A model generated the notes under the pieces. That model was not told the DNA's origin. It worked only from the letters and a program-made list of their open reading frames with translations, and ran no database searches. The position numbers and the translations under genes are program-made. Below, piece by piece: positions 1-8,909 of a stretch of DNA of 61,941 nucleotides; position 1 is the first letter of the stretch, and each line of letters starts with the position of its first letter. Origin of the DNA: JBCCMA01 sp045107005 (GTDB lineage Bacteria > Pseudomonadota > Gammaproteobacteria > Steroidobacterales > JBCCMA01); assembly GCA_045107005.1 (NCBI GenBank), contig JBGCFP010000053.1, positions 1 through 61,941 on the forward strand, given 5' to 3'.

Positions 1-795
1 CAGCGCGCGATTGATCGGTGCGATCAACTCGGTGGTCGCCAGGTTTGAAATTTCATAGGCCACCGCGTACACGCCAAGCCCGGTGGTGCCGGAAAATTTC
101 CCGATCATGAAATCGGGACCGCGCATGCGCGCTACGATGCCCACGTTGTTCAGGAAGATCCACTTGGAAAAGCGAAACAACTTGCTCAGCGACTTGAGCG
201 AAAACCGTGGTCGATACTCGTGCATGGTGTAGCTCAGCACGAGCATGGCAACTTTGGTAACGACGGTACCGATGATCAACGCCCAATAGGAACGCATGAC
301 GAACGCACAGCTAATCGTTGTGACAAAGCCAATGACCTTGACCGCCACGTTGTAGCGAAACTCCTTGGCGAACATCAACTGTTTGCGAAAATCGACGATG
401 CCGACGTTGGCAAATCCGTGGACGAAATTGGCGGCGCCGATGATCAGGAACAGCACGGTCAGTCGCGGTTCATCGTAAAATCTGGCCGCCGGTACCGCGA
501 TGAGCGCCATGATCACGCCCATCAGAGTCGCCATCAACACTTCCATGGTCCAGACGGTGTCGTATTCGTCCCGGCCCGCATCCTGATCCTGAATCAGGGC
601 AATCTCGAACCCGAAGGAGCGAATCAAATCGATGGTGGCGACCACTGCCATGACAATCGCCACCAACCCGAAATCGCCGGGGCTGAGCAAGCGCAGCAGG
701 ATGAGCGTGCTGATCAGGCCGATGAAGCGAATCGACAGGCGCATCAACACCATCCAGATTGCGCCCAGTGCAATCTTGTTGCCCAGCGTCGCCAT
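1..795 (-). CDS. Wzx-type polysaccharide flippase (partial, C-terminus outside window)
   Basis: I translated the reverse complement from the ATG at 795 to the window edge: 265 codons open in one frame. The protein is hydrophobic with several predicted membrane helices. The stretch ending NNVGIVARMRG...FMIGK...GVYAVAYEISNLATTE resembles the MOP/Polysacc_synt_3 family (WzxC-like), which moves undecaprenyl-linked glycan repeat units across the inner membrane. The start lies two bases after the stop of the upstream FG-GAP gene, so it is probably the next gene of the same operon. Family members are about 480 residues, so roughly half the gene is missing. A lipopolysaccharide O-unit or exopolysaccharide flippase is the likely role; the substrate cannot be read from sequence. 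Confidence 0.85.
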   Translation of the reverse strand, partial: MATLGNKIALGAIWMVLMRLSIRFIGLISTLILLRLLSPGDFGLVAIVMAVVATIDLIRSFGFEIALIQDQDAGRDEYDTVWTMEVLMATLMGVIMALIAVPAARFYDEPRLTVLFLIIGAANFVHGFANVGIVDFRKQLMFAKEFRYNVAVKVIGFVTTISCAFVMRSYWALIIGTVVTKVAMLVLSYTMHEYRPRFSLKSLSKLFRFSKWIFLNNVGIVARMRGPDFMIGKFSGTTGLGVYAVAYEISNLATTELIAPINRAL

Positions 796-797
796 GA

Positions 798-3113
798 CTA
801 CTTCGCGACGCGCCGGTTTTCGTACAACAGCACGCGCCCGTGTTGCCAGCCGATCGACATCACGTCCAGATCGCCGTCATCGTCAATGTCGACCAGTTGC
901 GCACCGTCGTGGTGTTCATCCCCACGATAAATCAGATGCGCCAGCCAGCGCGTCGCTTTACCGTCAACGTTCTCCAGCAAGACCAGGCGAGCATTGTCGG
1001 GCGCGTCAAGATTGTGCTCGCCAACGATCAAATCGACATCGCCGTCGCCGTCCACATCACCGCTGTCCAGACTCATCGGACCGATCAGCCGCGCGATCAC
1101 GTGCTCGGTCCACGGCGCCGTCACGTCGGCCCCGCGTTGATACCAGGCGACCGTTCCGGTCGCACTGACCGCTTCGTCGCCAACGACAACGTCCAGCTCC
1201 CCGTCGCCGTTGATGTCAGTGACCACGTGACGATCCGGCACCCGTTCGTGATCGGCAATCCGATGCATGGTGCCCTCGGCATCCACCCAACGCGTACCGG
1301 TAACAATGTCATCCCGTCCGTCGTTGTCGAGATCCGCCACGGACAGTTCCTCGTTTTGGGACTGCGGGTGAACGATGGACGCGGTCGAGCGCGCTGCCAG
1401 CCCGCTCGCCGGCAGCTGCACGGCCTGCAGCGGCGTGTCCGGCGCATGGAACGACAACAGTACTTGCGGGCCAAGCTCGGTTTGTCGCAGCGCGATGCCT
1501 TGCGCGAAGTCGCCAGTGGCGGGCGCGATGTCGGTGTAAGCCGAGCGGTCAGACGTTCCCGGATTGAGCAACACCATCAGCTGGCTGCCCGATGGTCCGT
1601 AAAAGTCTTCGCCCCACCCGAGTTTCGACAATACGCGCTGGGTGAACGACGGCTCGATACCGTAGCCCCGCCAGCCTGATGCAATGACGTCGGGAATGTC
1701 GTTCGCGTCAAGGTCGGCGATCAGCAGTGCGTTCTGCGCGCCGTCGCCGAATGGGCGACGTAACCAATTGGCGTCCAGGCGACCCGGGTTGAGATACCAG
1801 TACGCGCCGCTCACGATGTCCTTGCGACCGTCACCGTTCAGGTCGCCGGCACGTACAAATAACGCCTGGCCACGGCGATCCTGGTCAACGACGTGGCGCC
1901 GCCACAACGTGCGCTCGGTGTCCGCAGCGGTGTTGCGCCACAGCTCAACCGGGTAAGGCCCGGTGTAGCCGTCTTTTTGCCAGTTGGCGCCGAACACGTC
2001 GAGATCAAAATCGCCGTCGGCGTCGATGATTCGCATGCTGTGCGACCCGGAATCAGCAAGCATCGTTCTCTCAAACGTCTTGCCCTGACTGACATTGCGG
2101 TATACCGCAACCGCGTCCGGGTCCGCCCCTTGCGTCATCTGTGCCGTGACGATATCCAGTTGACCATCGCGATCGAAATCCGCTGCGCCCACCGAGTGAT
2201 GTACCGCTTCGGTATCCCCGTCCACGACGTGCTCGACCCAGACCTCACCGGCAGCTGGCGCCTCAAACCACGACAGTCGATAGCGCTCGCCCGCCGATTC
2301 GGCCGGCGACAAGATCAGATCATCGCGACCGTCCGCGTTGATGTCGCCCGCAGCGATAAATACGTTTTGCCAGGTCCAATCCGCCGGTGTGTAACGTGCC
2401 GCCGCCCAGCGACCCTGCTCGCGCGAGAAAAACTGCTCGTTGACGATGATCTCAACCTGACCATCTCCATCCAGATCGTGCACCAGCAAACCCTCTCCAT
2501 GGGGCGCCGGCAACGTCTCACTGCTCCACGAGCCGCCCTGGGTACGCGTGAGCACATCCACCGCGTTACCGTTGTCGTAGCCGAACAAACTTTGATTGCG
2601 CACGACCATGTTCAAGCGCCCATCGCCGTCAACGTCGGCGAGCTCCAGATCATGTAGCTTCCGCGGATCGATGATCGTCGCCGTCCATTCCGGCGCGGCA
2701 AACCAGACAATACCCTGGTCGGTCAGTGCCACGATATCCAGATCGCCGTCGCCGTCCACATCGCCGGTTTCAACGTCGGTGCGAATCGCAAACTGAGTGG
2801 AGACCCGGTGCTCGGTCCAGTCTGGTGCTTCGTACCACACCAGTTCTCCAAGCTCAGCGCTCGCGTCGAACCAACCCACCTTGTTGCCGATGCGCTCGGA
2901 AATGGTGAATGCGCGGTGCGCGTGACCACCCACGACAACATCGACCAGACCGTCCTGATTGATATCGCCGGTCGCCTTGCCCCACGGTGCAACGGGTCCA
3001 ACTGCATCGACTTGCTGATACTCGAAGTTTTGGGCCTGAGCCGACGCAGCCAGGAGTGACGCGGCGAGCAAGCCGCCGACGCTACGCTTACGTCGGCGAT
3101 CGCAGATGCTCAT
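798..3113 (-). CDS. Secreted FG-GAP/VCBS repeat protein in glycan operon
   Basis: 771 residues starting with an Arg/Lys-rich n-region and a signal peptide that ends near ASAQAQ (about residue 28). The rest holds about 13 repeats of the type GDVDGDGDLDIV, ADLDNDGRDDIV or GDINADGRDDLI. These are Asp-rich calcium-binding loops of FG-GAP/VCBS beta-propellers, often followed by W-[FY]-x-x-P. No enzyme motif is visible. The ATG overlaps the stop of the pyruvyltransferase gene (ATGA), so translation is probably coupled. Integrin-like propellers usually bind proteins or glycans outside the cytoplasm; a role in holding or organising the exported glycan is inference. A freestanding secreted propeller inside a nucleotide-sugar operon is unusual. 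Confidence 0.85.
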   Translation of the reverse strand: MSICDRRRKRSVGGLLAASLLAASAQAQNFEYQQVDAVGPVAPWGKATGDINQDGLVDVVVGGHAHRAFTISERIGNKVGWFDASAELGELVWYEAPDWTEHRVSTQFAIRTDVETGDVDGDGDLDIVALTDQGIVWFAAPEWTATIIDPRKLHDLELADVDGDGRLNMVVRNQSLFGYDNGNAVDVLTRTQGGSWSSETLPAPHGEGLLVHDLDGDGQVEIIVNEQFFSREQGRWAAARYTPADWTWQNVFIAAGDINADGRDDLILSPAESAGERYRLSWFEAPAAGEVWVEHVVDGDTEAVHHSVGAADFDRDGQLDIVTAQMTQGADPDAVAVYRNVSQGKTFERTMLADSGSHSMRIIDADGDFDLDVFGANWQKDGYTGPYPVELWRNTAADTERTLWRRHVVDQDRRGQALFVRAGDLNGDGRKDIVSGAYWYLNPGRLDANWLRRPFGDGAQNALLIADLDANDIPDVIASGWRGYGIEPSFTQRVLSKLGWGEDFYGPSGSQLMVLLNPGTSDRSAYTDIAPATGDFAQGIALRQTELGPQVLLSFHAPDTPLQAVQLPASGLAARSTASIVHPQSQNEELSVADLDNDGRDDIVTGTRWVDAEGTMHRIADHERVPDRHVVTDINGDGELDVVVGDEAVSATGTVAWYQRGADVTAPWTEHVIARLIGPMSLDSGDVDGDGDVDLIVGEHNLDAPDNARLVLLENVDGKATRWLAHLIYRGDEHHDGAQLVDIDDDGDLDVMSIGWQHGRVLLYENRRVAK

Positions 3114-4429
3114 CCGCGTTGCGACAGTCGCTGCGCCACTTGCGCGTACTGCTCGTCAATTTGCGCACGCACTTCATCACTGCGTGCGGCGATCTGCGGG
3201 AGCGCGGTCGCTTTATTGGCAATCAGCCGATCGAACGCCGCGCACAGCTGTTCGGACGAGACGTCGTCGAGCATGAACGCATAGTCACCCTGCCCGGCCG
3301 ACTGCATGGCCTCCATGGCTTTGGCCTGATAGCAAACCCCCACGACCAACCGTTTTGCGAGGATGCCAAGAATCGTGCCGTGAAAACGTGTCGGCACGAT
3401 CACATGCGCTGACTGAATCACTTCCATCACTTCCTGGGTCGTCGCCGTGTCGGTCACCGTCAGGCGTTGCGCCAGTTCAGGAGAGCGCTTGCGCACGATC
3501 TCGACCATGTCGCGAATCGCATCCATGTCCCGAGTCTGGGTTGGAAACAACGTGACGTCGCACTGCTTGGCATCGAGATGGATTGCCAGCTCAGCGAGCC
3601 GTGTCAGATACGCGATGTACTTGGTTCGATCCTGGGTAAACCAGTAGTCACCGTAAACAGGCATCGGGTTGATAGCGACGCGCAGCCGCTCGGCATCGAA
3701 GTCGATCTGTTGCGTTGGGAACTGTAAATTGCACGCGAGATCCGGATACACCACGCCACCGAGTCGAGCGCTCTCCCCTTCGATCAGCAACAGAGAGCCG
3801 CGGTCGCGATAAGAGTGGAACAGACTTTTGCCAATCGCGCGGCGCACCATGTAGCGACTGAGCCGTCGGTCGATCGGCCCGGCGCCGATGCTCAGGAACA
3901 CGAGCGACGTGTCGGTTTTAGCGCACAGATCTGCCCATTTCATTAGCGTATACGGGAACCCCCAAACGCCACCAAAGTTATCCAGATACTGGTTCGAGCC
4001 TGCGACGATGATCAGATCGACGTCGGCCAGTACGTCGGCCGACTGCTTCAAGAACGCTTGCTCGGCACTGTAGCGTCCCGGCGCCGACACCACATCGCGA
4101 GCTAGATTCACCGCGCTGCGCAGCAGTGCGGAGCGTTTGAGCAAACCACGCAAACCGCCGTCCTGCACAGGCTCCAGTGGAGAGGCCGAGCTTGGCGGTG
4201 GCGTGGGTTTGGTCCAGGGCGTGCCCGCCTTGACCGGCTGACTTTCGCGACGAATGGGCATGGCATCGAGATCATGCCGCTGCGCCGAATCGTCGGGAAC
4301 AATCGAAAACAGTGTGATGCGGTCCGCGCCGAGCAACCGCCGCGCACTATCGACACACGCTTCGGTGATCGCCTCGTCACCGAGATTGCCGTTGCCGTAG
4401 TGACCAAAAACCCCAACGTGTAACGTCAT
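3110..4429 (-). CDS. Polysaccharide pyruvyl transferase family protein
   Basis: 439 residues. The N-terminal motif GHYGNGNLGDEA (residues 9-20) and the C-terminal block around VPTRFHGTILGI match the PS_pyruv_trans family (CsaB/WcaK). These GT-B-like enzymes move pyruvate from phosphoenolpyruvate to a sugar as a ketal, adding negative charge to surface glycans. A Pro/Ser-rich segment (TPPPSSASPLEP) near residue 95 looks like a linker. The gene is coupled to the FG-GAP gene downstream. Some members of this fold act on other donors or have only structural similarity, so pyruvyl transfer is a family-based call. Confidence 0.82.
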   Translation of the reverse strand: MTLHVGVFGHYGNGNLGDEAITEACVDSARRLLGADRITLFSIVPDDSAQRHDLDAMPIRRESQPVKAGTPWTKPTPPPSSASPLEPVQDGGLRGLLKRSALLRSAVNLARDVVSAPGRYSAEQAFLKQSADVLADVDLIIVAGSNQYLDNFGGVWGFPYTLMKWADLCAKTDTSLVFLSIGAGPIDRRLSRYMVRRAIGKSLFHSYRDRGSLLLIEGESARLGGVVYPDLACNLQFPTQQIDFDAERLRVAINPMPVYGDYWFTQDRTKYIAYLTRLAELAIHLDAKQCDVTLFPTQTRDMDAIRDMVEIVRKRSPELAQRLTVTDTATTQEVMEVIQSAHVIVPTRFHGTILGILAKRLVVGVCYQAKAMEAMQSAGQGDYAFMLDDVSSEQLCAAFDRLIANKATALPQIAARSDEVRAQIDEQYAQVAQRLSQRG

Positions 4430-4481
4430 CAGTTAGTTTCCCGAAATTAGTGCTTGCGCTACCGCCACACCGGCGTGCGTT

Positions 4482-5135
4482 CTACATTGAGAGCGAAATC
4501 TTGTTGGCGTAAAACGCCTCGGCAAACCCCGTGGGGCTGGCGCTGTGTACGCCGCGAATGCGCGCCATGGATGAAAAAACGTCAGCGGTGAACCACTGTT
4601 TGTCCGCTTGCGACGGAAACGAGCGCATCAGAATATCGATCTTGGCATCGAGCTGCTCACGCGTTACCGGCACAAAGACATTGGGGTTACCCAGATCCGG
4701 ATCGTATTTGAGAATTTCGTATTCGAGCACCAGGTGGTCGCGAAAGGTATTCGCGGTGAGCTCACTGACGGTGCGGTGATCCTGATGATGATCCTGCCGA
4801 TAGTGGGTAAACACCAGCTGCGGGTCGAACTCTTTGTAAGTTTCGATGTGCGCCTTGATGTCGGTGGCATGCCATGGAAAGTGTCCATTGCGAAAGTTCT
4901 GGATATCGATCTTATGGGGCGCGTGACCCGCCATCATTTCCTCTAGCGCGGATGTTGTCTCAGCGCTGCGCACGTCGTTGCCGGTCAGAACACAAACCGC
5001 AATCTCGAGCTCCGGGCGTGCGGCGCAAAGCTGCGCAAGCGTGGCACCCATACCGATCTCAACATCATCACAGTGCGCGCCCAGGCAAAGCACGCGACGC
5101 AGTGAGGGATCGGACAACAGAGGCAAAGTCAGCAC
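4482..5135 (-). CDS. PIG-L (LmbE-like) deacetylase
   Basis: 217 residues. The motif LGAHCDDVEIG (H21, D23, D24) is the AHxDD zinc-site signature of the PIG-L/LmbE/MshB family, and a second His cluster QDHHQDH (residues 115-120) supplies the third metal ligand. These enzymes remove N-acetyl groups from GlcNAc-type sugars, free or linked. In this operon it probably edits an N-acetylated sugar of the surface glycan. The start codon is GTG, 13 bases after the stop of the cytidylyltransferase gene. No signal peptide is visible, so it should act in the cytoplasm on a nucleotide sugar or lipid-linked intermediate. Confidence 0.85.
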   Translation of the reverse strand: MLTLPLLSDPSLRRVLCLGAHCDDVEIGMGATLAQLCAARPELEIAVCVLTGNDVRSAETTSALEEMMAGHAPHKIDIQNFRNGHFPWHATDIKAHIETYKEFDPQLVFTHYRQDHHQDHRTVSELTANTFRDHLVLEYEILKYDPDLGNPNVFVPVTREQLDAKIDILMRSFPSQADKQWFTADVFSSMARIRGVHSASPTGFAEAFYANKISLSM

Positions 5136-5148
5136 GATTGCTACCCGC

Positions 5149-5940
5149 TCAGGCGGAGGGTTCCCAGACTTCCCAGGTTCGCTCGCCCGATTCGAACATG
5201 TCGTCGAACTTCTTTTTGTCCTTGAACGTATCCATGGCGCGCCAGAACCCGTCGTAGCGATACGACATCAGTTTGCGCTCCTCGATCAGTCTTGCAAACG
5301 GCTGCTCGACCAGTTCATCACCCGGTTCGATGTAGTCAAAAATACTTGGGCGCAGCACAAAGAAGCCGCCGTTGATTAACACCGACTCACTCAAATAGTC
5401 GATGGCTGTCACCAGACCGTTCTCGTCGCATTCGATTTTCGACAAACTGTTCGACGGCCGCACCGAAATGAACGCCGCGACGGCATCGCTGGCCTTGAAT
5501 TTCTCGATCATGTCATTGAGCGGCAGGTCGCACAGTGCGTCACTGTAGTTGGCGAGAAACATCTCTTCGTTGATGACTTCGTCCTTGACGGCCATCAGGC
5601 GCTCACCAATGTTGTTATGCAGCCCGGTATCGCGAAACAGCACTTTCCAGTCGGAAATGTCTGGACCGAGAAGTCGGACACTACGTCCGCGCCGATCCCG
5701 TGTCGGCGTTAATTCGAAGTCGGTCGACAGGCACTCGTCGTAATCCAGAAAAAATTTCTTGATCAAGTCGCCGCGATAACCCAGGCACAGAACGAACTCC
5801 TTATGGCCATGAAACGCATAGTACTTCATCAGGTTCCACATGATCGGCCGATTGCCGACTTCAACCAGCGGTTTGGGGACCTGGTGGGAATAGTCGCGCA
5901 GGCGCGTGCCAAAGCCGCCGCAGAAAAGTACCGTTTTCAT
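5149..5940 (-). CDS. rfbF: Glucose-1-phosphate cytidylyltransferase-like protein
   Basis: 263 residues beginning MKTVLFCGGFGTRLRDYS, with VPKPLVEVGNRPI following: the nucleotidyltransferase signature GGxGTRL...PKP in its RfbF form. RfbF makes CDP-glucose from CTP and glucose-1-phosphate, the entry to CDP-deoxysugars. Length and the segment LCLGYRGDLIKKFF agree with RfbF. The usual partner, CDP-glucose 4,6-dehydratase (RfbG), is not recognisable in the window. Either the SDR at 7833-8855 does that step, the sugar stays CDP-glucose, or the dehydratase lies elsewhere. Another sugar-1-phosphate substrate is possible. Confidence 0.85.
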   Translation of the reverse strand: MKTVLFCGGFGTRLRDYSHQVPKPLVEVGNRPIMWNLMKYYAFHGHKEFVLCLGYRGDLIKKFFLDYDECLSTDFELTPTRDRRGRSVRLLGPDISDWKVLFRDTGLHNNIGERLMAVKDEVINEEMFLANYSDALCDLPLNDMIEKFKASDAVAAFISVRPSNSLSKIECDENGLVTAIDYLSESVLINGGFFVLRPSIFDYIEPGDELVEQPFARLIEERKLMSYRYDGFWRAMDTFKDKKKFDDMFESGERTWEVWEPSA

Positions 5941-5973
5941 ATGCCGTCCGTTCTTCTAAAGGCAGGAGTGTAA

Positions 5974-7254
5974 CTAAAACCCAAACGTCTTGTTCTGTTG
6001 CGCCCGCAATTGGTCAACCAGCCGCCCTTCGGGCACCGACACGTCGGCGTAGGTAATGGGTTGATCTTTGGCCACGGCACGAGTCATCGTGCAGCCTTCC
6101 GACACGCCCATGGGCAGGCAGTTGTCGGCCACGCTTGTCCGGTAATTATCGATCAGCGCGTAGGCGCAGAAGCCACCCAGCCCGTCCAGCAGTTCGCCGG
6201 GCACCAGATCTTTCTTGGCAATGGCGATCGAATCGCAGGTGGGTGCACCTTGGGGCGCCACGGCTGCGTCGCCAAATAGTACCGCACGGGCGATCGTGTT
6301 CGGAATCTCGAGCTGGGGCAAATGGAACGGCGTGTAGAAACAATACAGCGGTCCCTCACCCATTTTCAGGTACTTCAGAAAATCGGCGCGCATCGGGTCC
6401 TCGCTATAACCCAGAACAAATGCTCCGTTGGAGGGCGCCGCGCCGACGGTAAAATCCACCATCCCGCCGTCGACCAGTTTGTCGAGGTAATAAGCCGGGC
6501 CGTCATTGACGTGATCCAAAGCCGGGCCGTACATACCGCGTTTGGCCACGCCAAAACCGGCACCGTTGGCCAAAACCGTCAGCTCCATCGACAGTTTGGT
6601 GCCGTCGGCAAAGTGCGCCATGGTCGCCGGCTTCTGATTATTTGCTGCGGCAAACGCCTGCTGCGTCTCCGGGTTGCGATACGGGTCGTAAAGACCTTTC
6701 AAATTTCCCGCCACCACGGGCTTGAGACCAATGGAACGCACGAAACGAATCTGGTTCATGGCGACGCCGGGCTCGTCGCCATCACTGTTTGAGTAGGTGA
6801 CGCCCTTGGCGCGTGCCTTCTCGCTCAAGATGGCGCCTACCGTTGCATCCATTTCGACGTTCATCAGAATGAGATGTTTGGCGTGCTCGATGGCCGAGTG
6901 CGCCACCTCGGCGCCGTAGGTCACGATGCCGGTGGCGTCTACGATCACTTCAATTTGTTCGGACTCGGTCAGCACCCGGTAATCGTCACTGATCGCCGGC
7001 GTGCCCTCCGCAATACAGCGATCCAGGTCAGCCGCGCTGGCCACTTCGTCCATCGATTTCACGCCCGCATACTCGTACGCTTCGCGTGCGTGCTGTGCCG
7101 TGCGGTTGGCAATCGCCACCACTTCCATGCCGTCGATACCGTCGGTGATCTGGTACGCAATCTTGCGTCCGCTGTAACCAGCGCCAACGAGGCCCACGCG
7201 AATCGGGTCGCCCGCATCCGCACGTTTCTTCAAAGCGGTATCAACAATCAACAT
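5974..7254 (-). CDS. DRL/homoserine-dehydrogenase-like NAD(P) oxidoreductase with SAF domain
   Basis: 426 residues. A Rossmann nucleotide site GLVGAGYSG lies at about residues 21-29, followed by VDATGIVTYG and MNVEMDATVG. The C-terminal third (IAKKDLVPGELLDGLGG...) looks like an SAF domain. This layout is that of the homoserine-dehydrogenase-like family that includes Brucella DRL, an alternative 1-deoxyxylulose-5-phosphate reductoisomerase. Members also occur in sugar-biosynthesis clusters with no assigned reaction. Here it sits between a cytidylyltransferase and a 3,5-epimerase-like cupin, so a role in making the activated sugar is inferred. Start ATG is preceded by GGAGA at suitable spacing. 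Confidence 0.72.
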   Translation of the reverse strand: MLIVDTALKKRADAGDPIRVGLVGAGYSGRKIAYQITDGIDGMEVVAIANRTAQHAREAYEYAGVKSMDEVASAADLDRCIAEGTPAISDDYRVLTESEQIEVIVDATGIVTYGAEVAHSAIEHAKHLILMNVEMDATVGAILSEKARAKGVTYSNSDGDEPGVAMNQIRFVRSIGLKPVVAGNLKGLYDPYRNPETQQAFAAANNQKPATMAHFADGTKLSMELTVLANGAGFGVAKRGMYGPALDHVNDGPAYYLDKLVDGGMVDFTVGAAPSNGAFVLGYSEDPMRADFLKYLKMGEGPLYCFYTPFHLPQLEIPNTIARAVLFGDAAVAPQGAPTCDSIAIAKKDLVPGELLDGLGGFCAYALIDNYRTSVADNCLPMGVSEGCTMTRAVAKDQPITYADVSVPEGRLVDQLRAQQNKTFGF

Positions 7255-7294
7255 GAGTCAAGATCTCCGGTACCAAATCAGGGTTAGTTCAATC

Positions 7295-7831
7295 TCAGGC
7301 GTCTGACGCCAGATGCGGCCACTGCGTATCCTGGTCGGACAGCACAGTGGGCGTGAGAGGCCATTCGATGCCAAACGCAGGATCGTCGTAGCGCACGCCG
7401 GTCGCCGCCTCGGGCGCGAAAGCCGCTGTGGTGTGGTAATACATTTCGACGTCATCGGTGAGCGTCATGTAGCCCGTTGCGCAGCCTTCCGGCACATAGA
7501 GCGCGTGATGATTGTCGGTATTGAGTTCGTAGCCGACCCATTTCTTGTAAGTCGGTGAGTCTGGTCGCACATCGACGATGACGTCAAACATCGCACCACG
7601 TGAGCAACGTACGATTTTGACTTCCTGGTGCGGCGCGGTCTGGTAGTGCAAGCCGCGCAACGTGCCTTTGTGTTTACTCACCGCCATATTGCTTTGAACG
7701 ATCGTTGGGTTGAGGCCAGCGTCCGCGAATTCCTGCTGGCACCAGGCGCGCGCAAAAAAACCCCGCTCGTCGCCGATCTTTCTCGGCACGATCAGAAATG
7801 CGCCGTCAATGGCTGTCGGCTTGAACTCCAT
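7295..7831 (-). CDS. dTDP-4-dehydrorhamnose 3,5-epimerase-like cupin
   Basis: 178 residues from MEFKPTAIDG. Motifs DERGFFAR, SNMAVSKHKGTLRGLHYQ, VIVDVRPDSPTYKKW and YVPEGCATGYMTL are those of the RmlC/RfbC family, with the catalytic His in GLHYQ. Family enzymes epimerise C3 and/or C5 of 4-keto-6-deoxy sugars. No dTDP-glucose genes are nearby and a CDP-type gene is, so the substrate is probably a CDP-linked ketosugar. I chose the ATG at 7831 over an upstream extension because it matches the family N-terminus and follows the stop of the SDR gene by one base. Confidence 0.87.
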   Translation of the reverse strand: MEFKPTAIDGAFLIVPRKIGDERGFFARAWCQQEFADAGLNPTIVQSNMAVSKHKGTLRGLHYQTAPHQEVKIVRCSRGAMFDVIVDVRPDSPTYKKWVGYELNTDNHHALYVPEGCATGYMTLTDDVEMYYHTTAAFAPEAATGVRYDDPAFGIEWPLTPTVLSDQDTQWPHLASDA

Positions 7832-7832
7832 A

Positions 7833-8855
7833 TCAGGTCCAGCGCATGGTGTCGTCAAGCTGACCGGATTCAATCAGTTGCTTGAGCTGCGCGATGCGCT
7901 TGTACTTCGGCCCTTCGTATTCGTCTTTATCGAGACCAAATTTTGCGTAAGAGTCGTAAATGGACTTCGCGCCTTCAAGTGCTGACCACTGCAGCGCATA
8001 GTCCGGGAACGTATTCGCAAACTTGTCGAAGTTGACCCGGTAGTTACGCAAATCAGGACTCGCGTCGCCAGCAAAACTGATCTCGCAGTTGGGAATCGTC
8101 TGCTGCACGAAGTCGGCGAGCTGTTTGACCTGGTAATTCTCGCTGTTTCGGCCGACGTTGAACGCTTCGTTGTGCACTTTCTCGCGCGGCGATTCCAGTG
8201 CGGCAATCACGCCGCGTGAAATGTCTTCGATGTGCACCAGAGGTCGCCACGGTGACCCGTCGCTTTTCATGTGCACTTTGCCGGTGGTGTACGCCCACGC
8301 TGACAGGTTATTCAACACCACGTCAAAGCGGATACGCGGCGACACGCCGTAGGCTGTCGAATTGCGCATGAACGTTGGACTGAAGTCGTCCGCCGCCATC
8401 TTGCTGACGTCGCGCTCAACCCAGACTTTCGACGTGGCGTAGGCCGTGACCGGATTAAACTCGGCACTCTCGTCCAGGATCTTGTCGCCCGCCGCGCCGT
8501 ACATGCTGCATGACGATGCAAACACGTAGCGCCGAATGCCAAGATCGATGGCCATTTCGGCAAGGCGTACCGACGCCATGTGATTAATCTGATAAGTCAG
8601 TTCGGGATTAAAGTCACCCAACATGTCATTGGACAGCGCCGCCAGCGAGACGATCGCGTCGACGCCTTCGAGATCCGCTTTTTCGATGTCGCGGACGTCC
8701 TTAATAATTTCTTCGACCGGTGCGGGCGCCGTGCCGTAGGTGCTGTTGCGATACAAATCGCTGTCGATACCGACGACGGTGTGACCGCGTGCCTGCAGCA
8801 TGGGCACCATCACGGTGCCGATGTAGCCTTTATGACCGGTAACTAAAACTCGCAT
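7833..8855 (-). CDS. Extended SDR NAD-dependent epimerase/dehydratase
   Basis: 340 residues. The N-terminal GHKGYIG (7-13) is the NAD-binding GxxGxxG. Y139-A-T-S-K143 is the catalytic YxxxK, with ASSCSMYG before it. Extended SDRs of this type act as 4-epimerases, 4,6-dehydratases or reductases on nucleotide sugars; the exact reaction is not readable. The ATG is preceded by a strong GGGAGAG ribosome site. The gene is one base upstream of the cupin epimerase gene, which makes a paired sequence of reactions on the same sugar likely. It is the best local candidate for the missing dehydratase or reductase step after CDP-glucose. Confidence 0.87.
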   Translation of the reverse strand: MRVLVTGHKGYIGTVMVPMLQARGHTVVGIDSDLYRNSTYGTAPAPVEEIIKDVRDIEKADLEGVDAIVSLAALSNDMLGDFNPELTYQINHMASVRLAEMAIDLGIRRYVFASSCSMYGAAGDKILDESAEFNPVTAYATSKVWVERDVSKMAADDFSPTFMRNSTAYGVSPRIRFDVVLNNLSAWAYTTGKVHMKSDGSPWRPLVHIEDISRGVIAALESPREKVHNEAFNVGRNSENYQVKQLADFVQQTIPNCEISFAGDASPDLRNYRVNFDKFANTFPDYALQWSALEGAKSIYDSYAKFGLDKDEYEGPKYKRIAQLKQLIESGQLDDTMRWT

Positions 8856-8909
8856 TGCGTTCTCTCCCTGAGAGTGGGCAGATTCATTGATTGATCGGAA
8901 GTAATACGT

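Noticed and set aside
840..1679. Long plus-strand ORF opposite the FG-GAP gene
   Set aside because: Antisense shadow of repetitive Asp codons; no recognised motif and no ribosome site.
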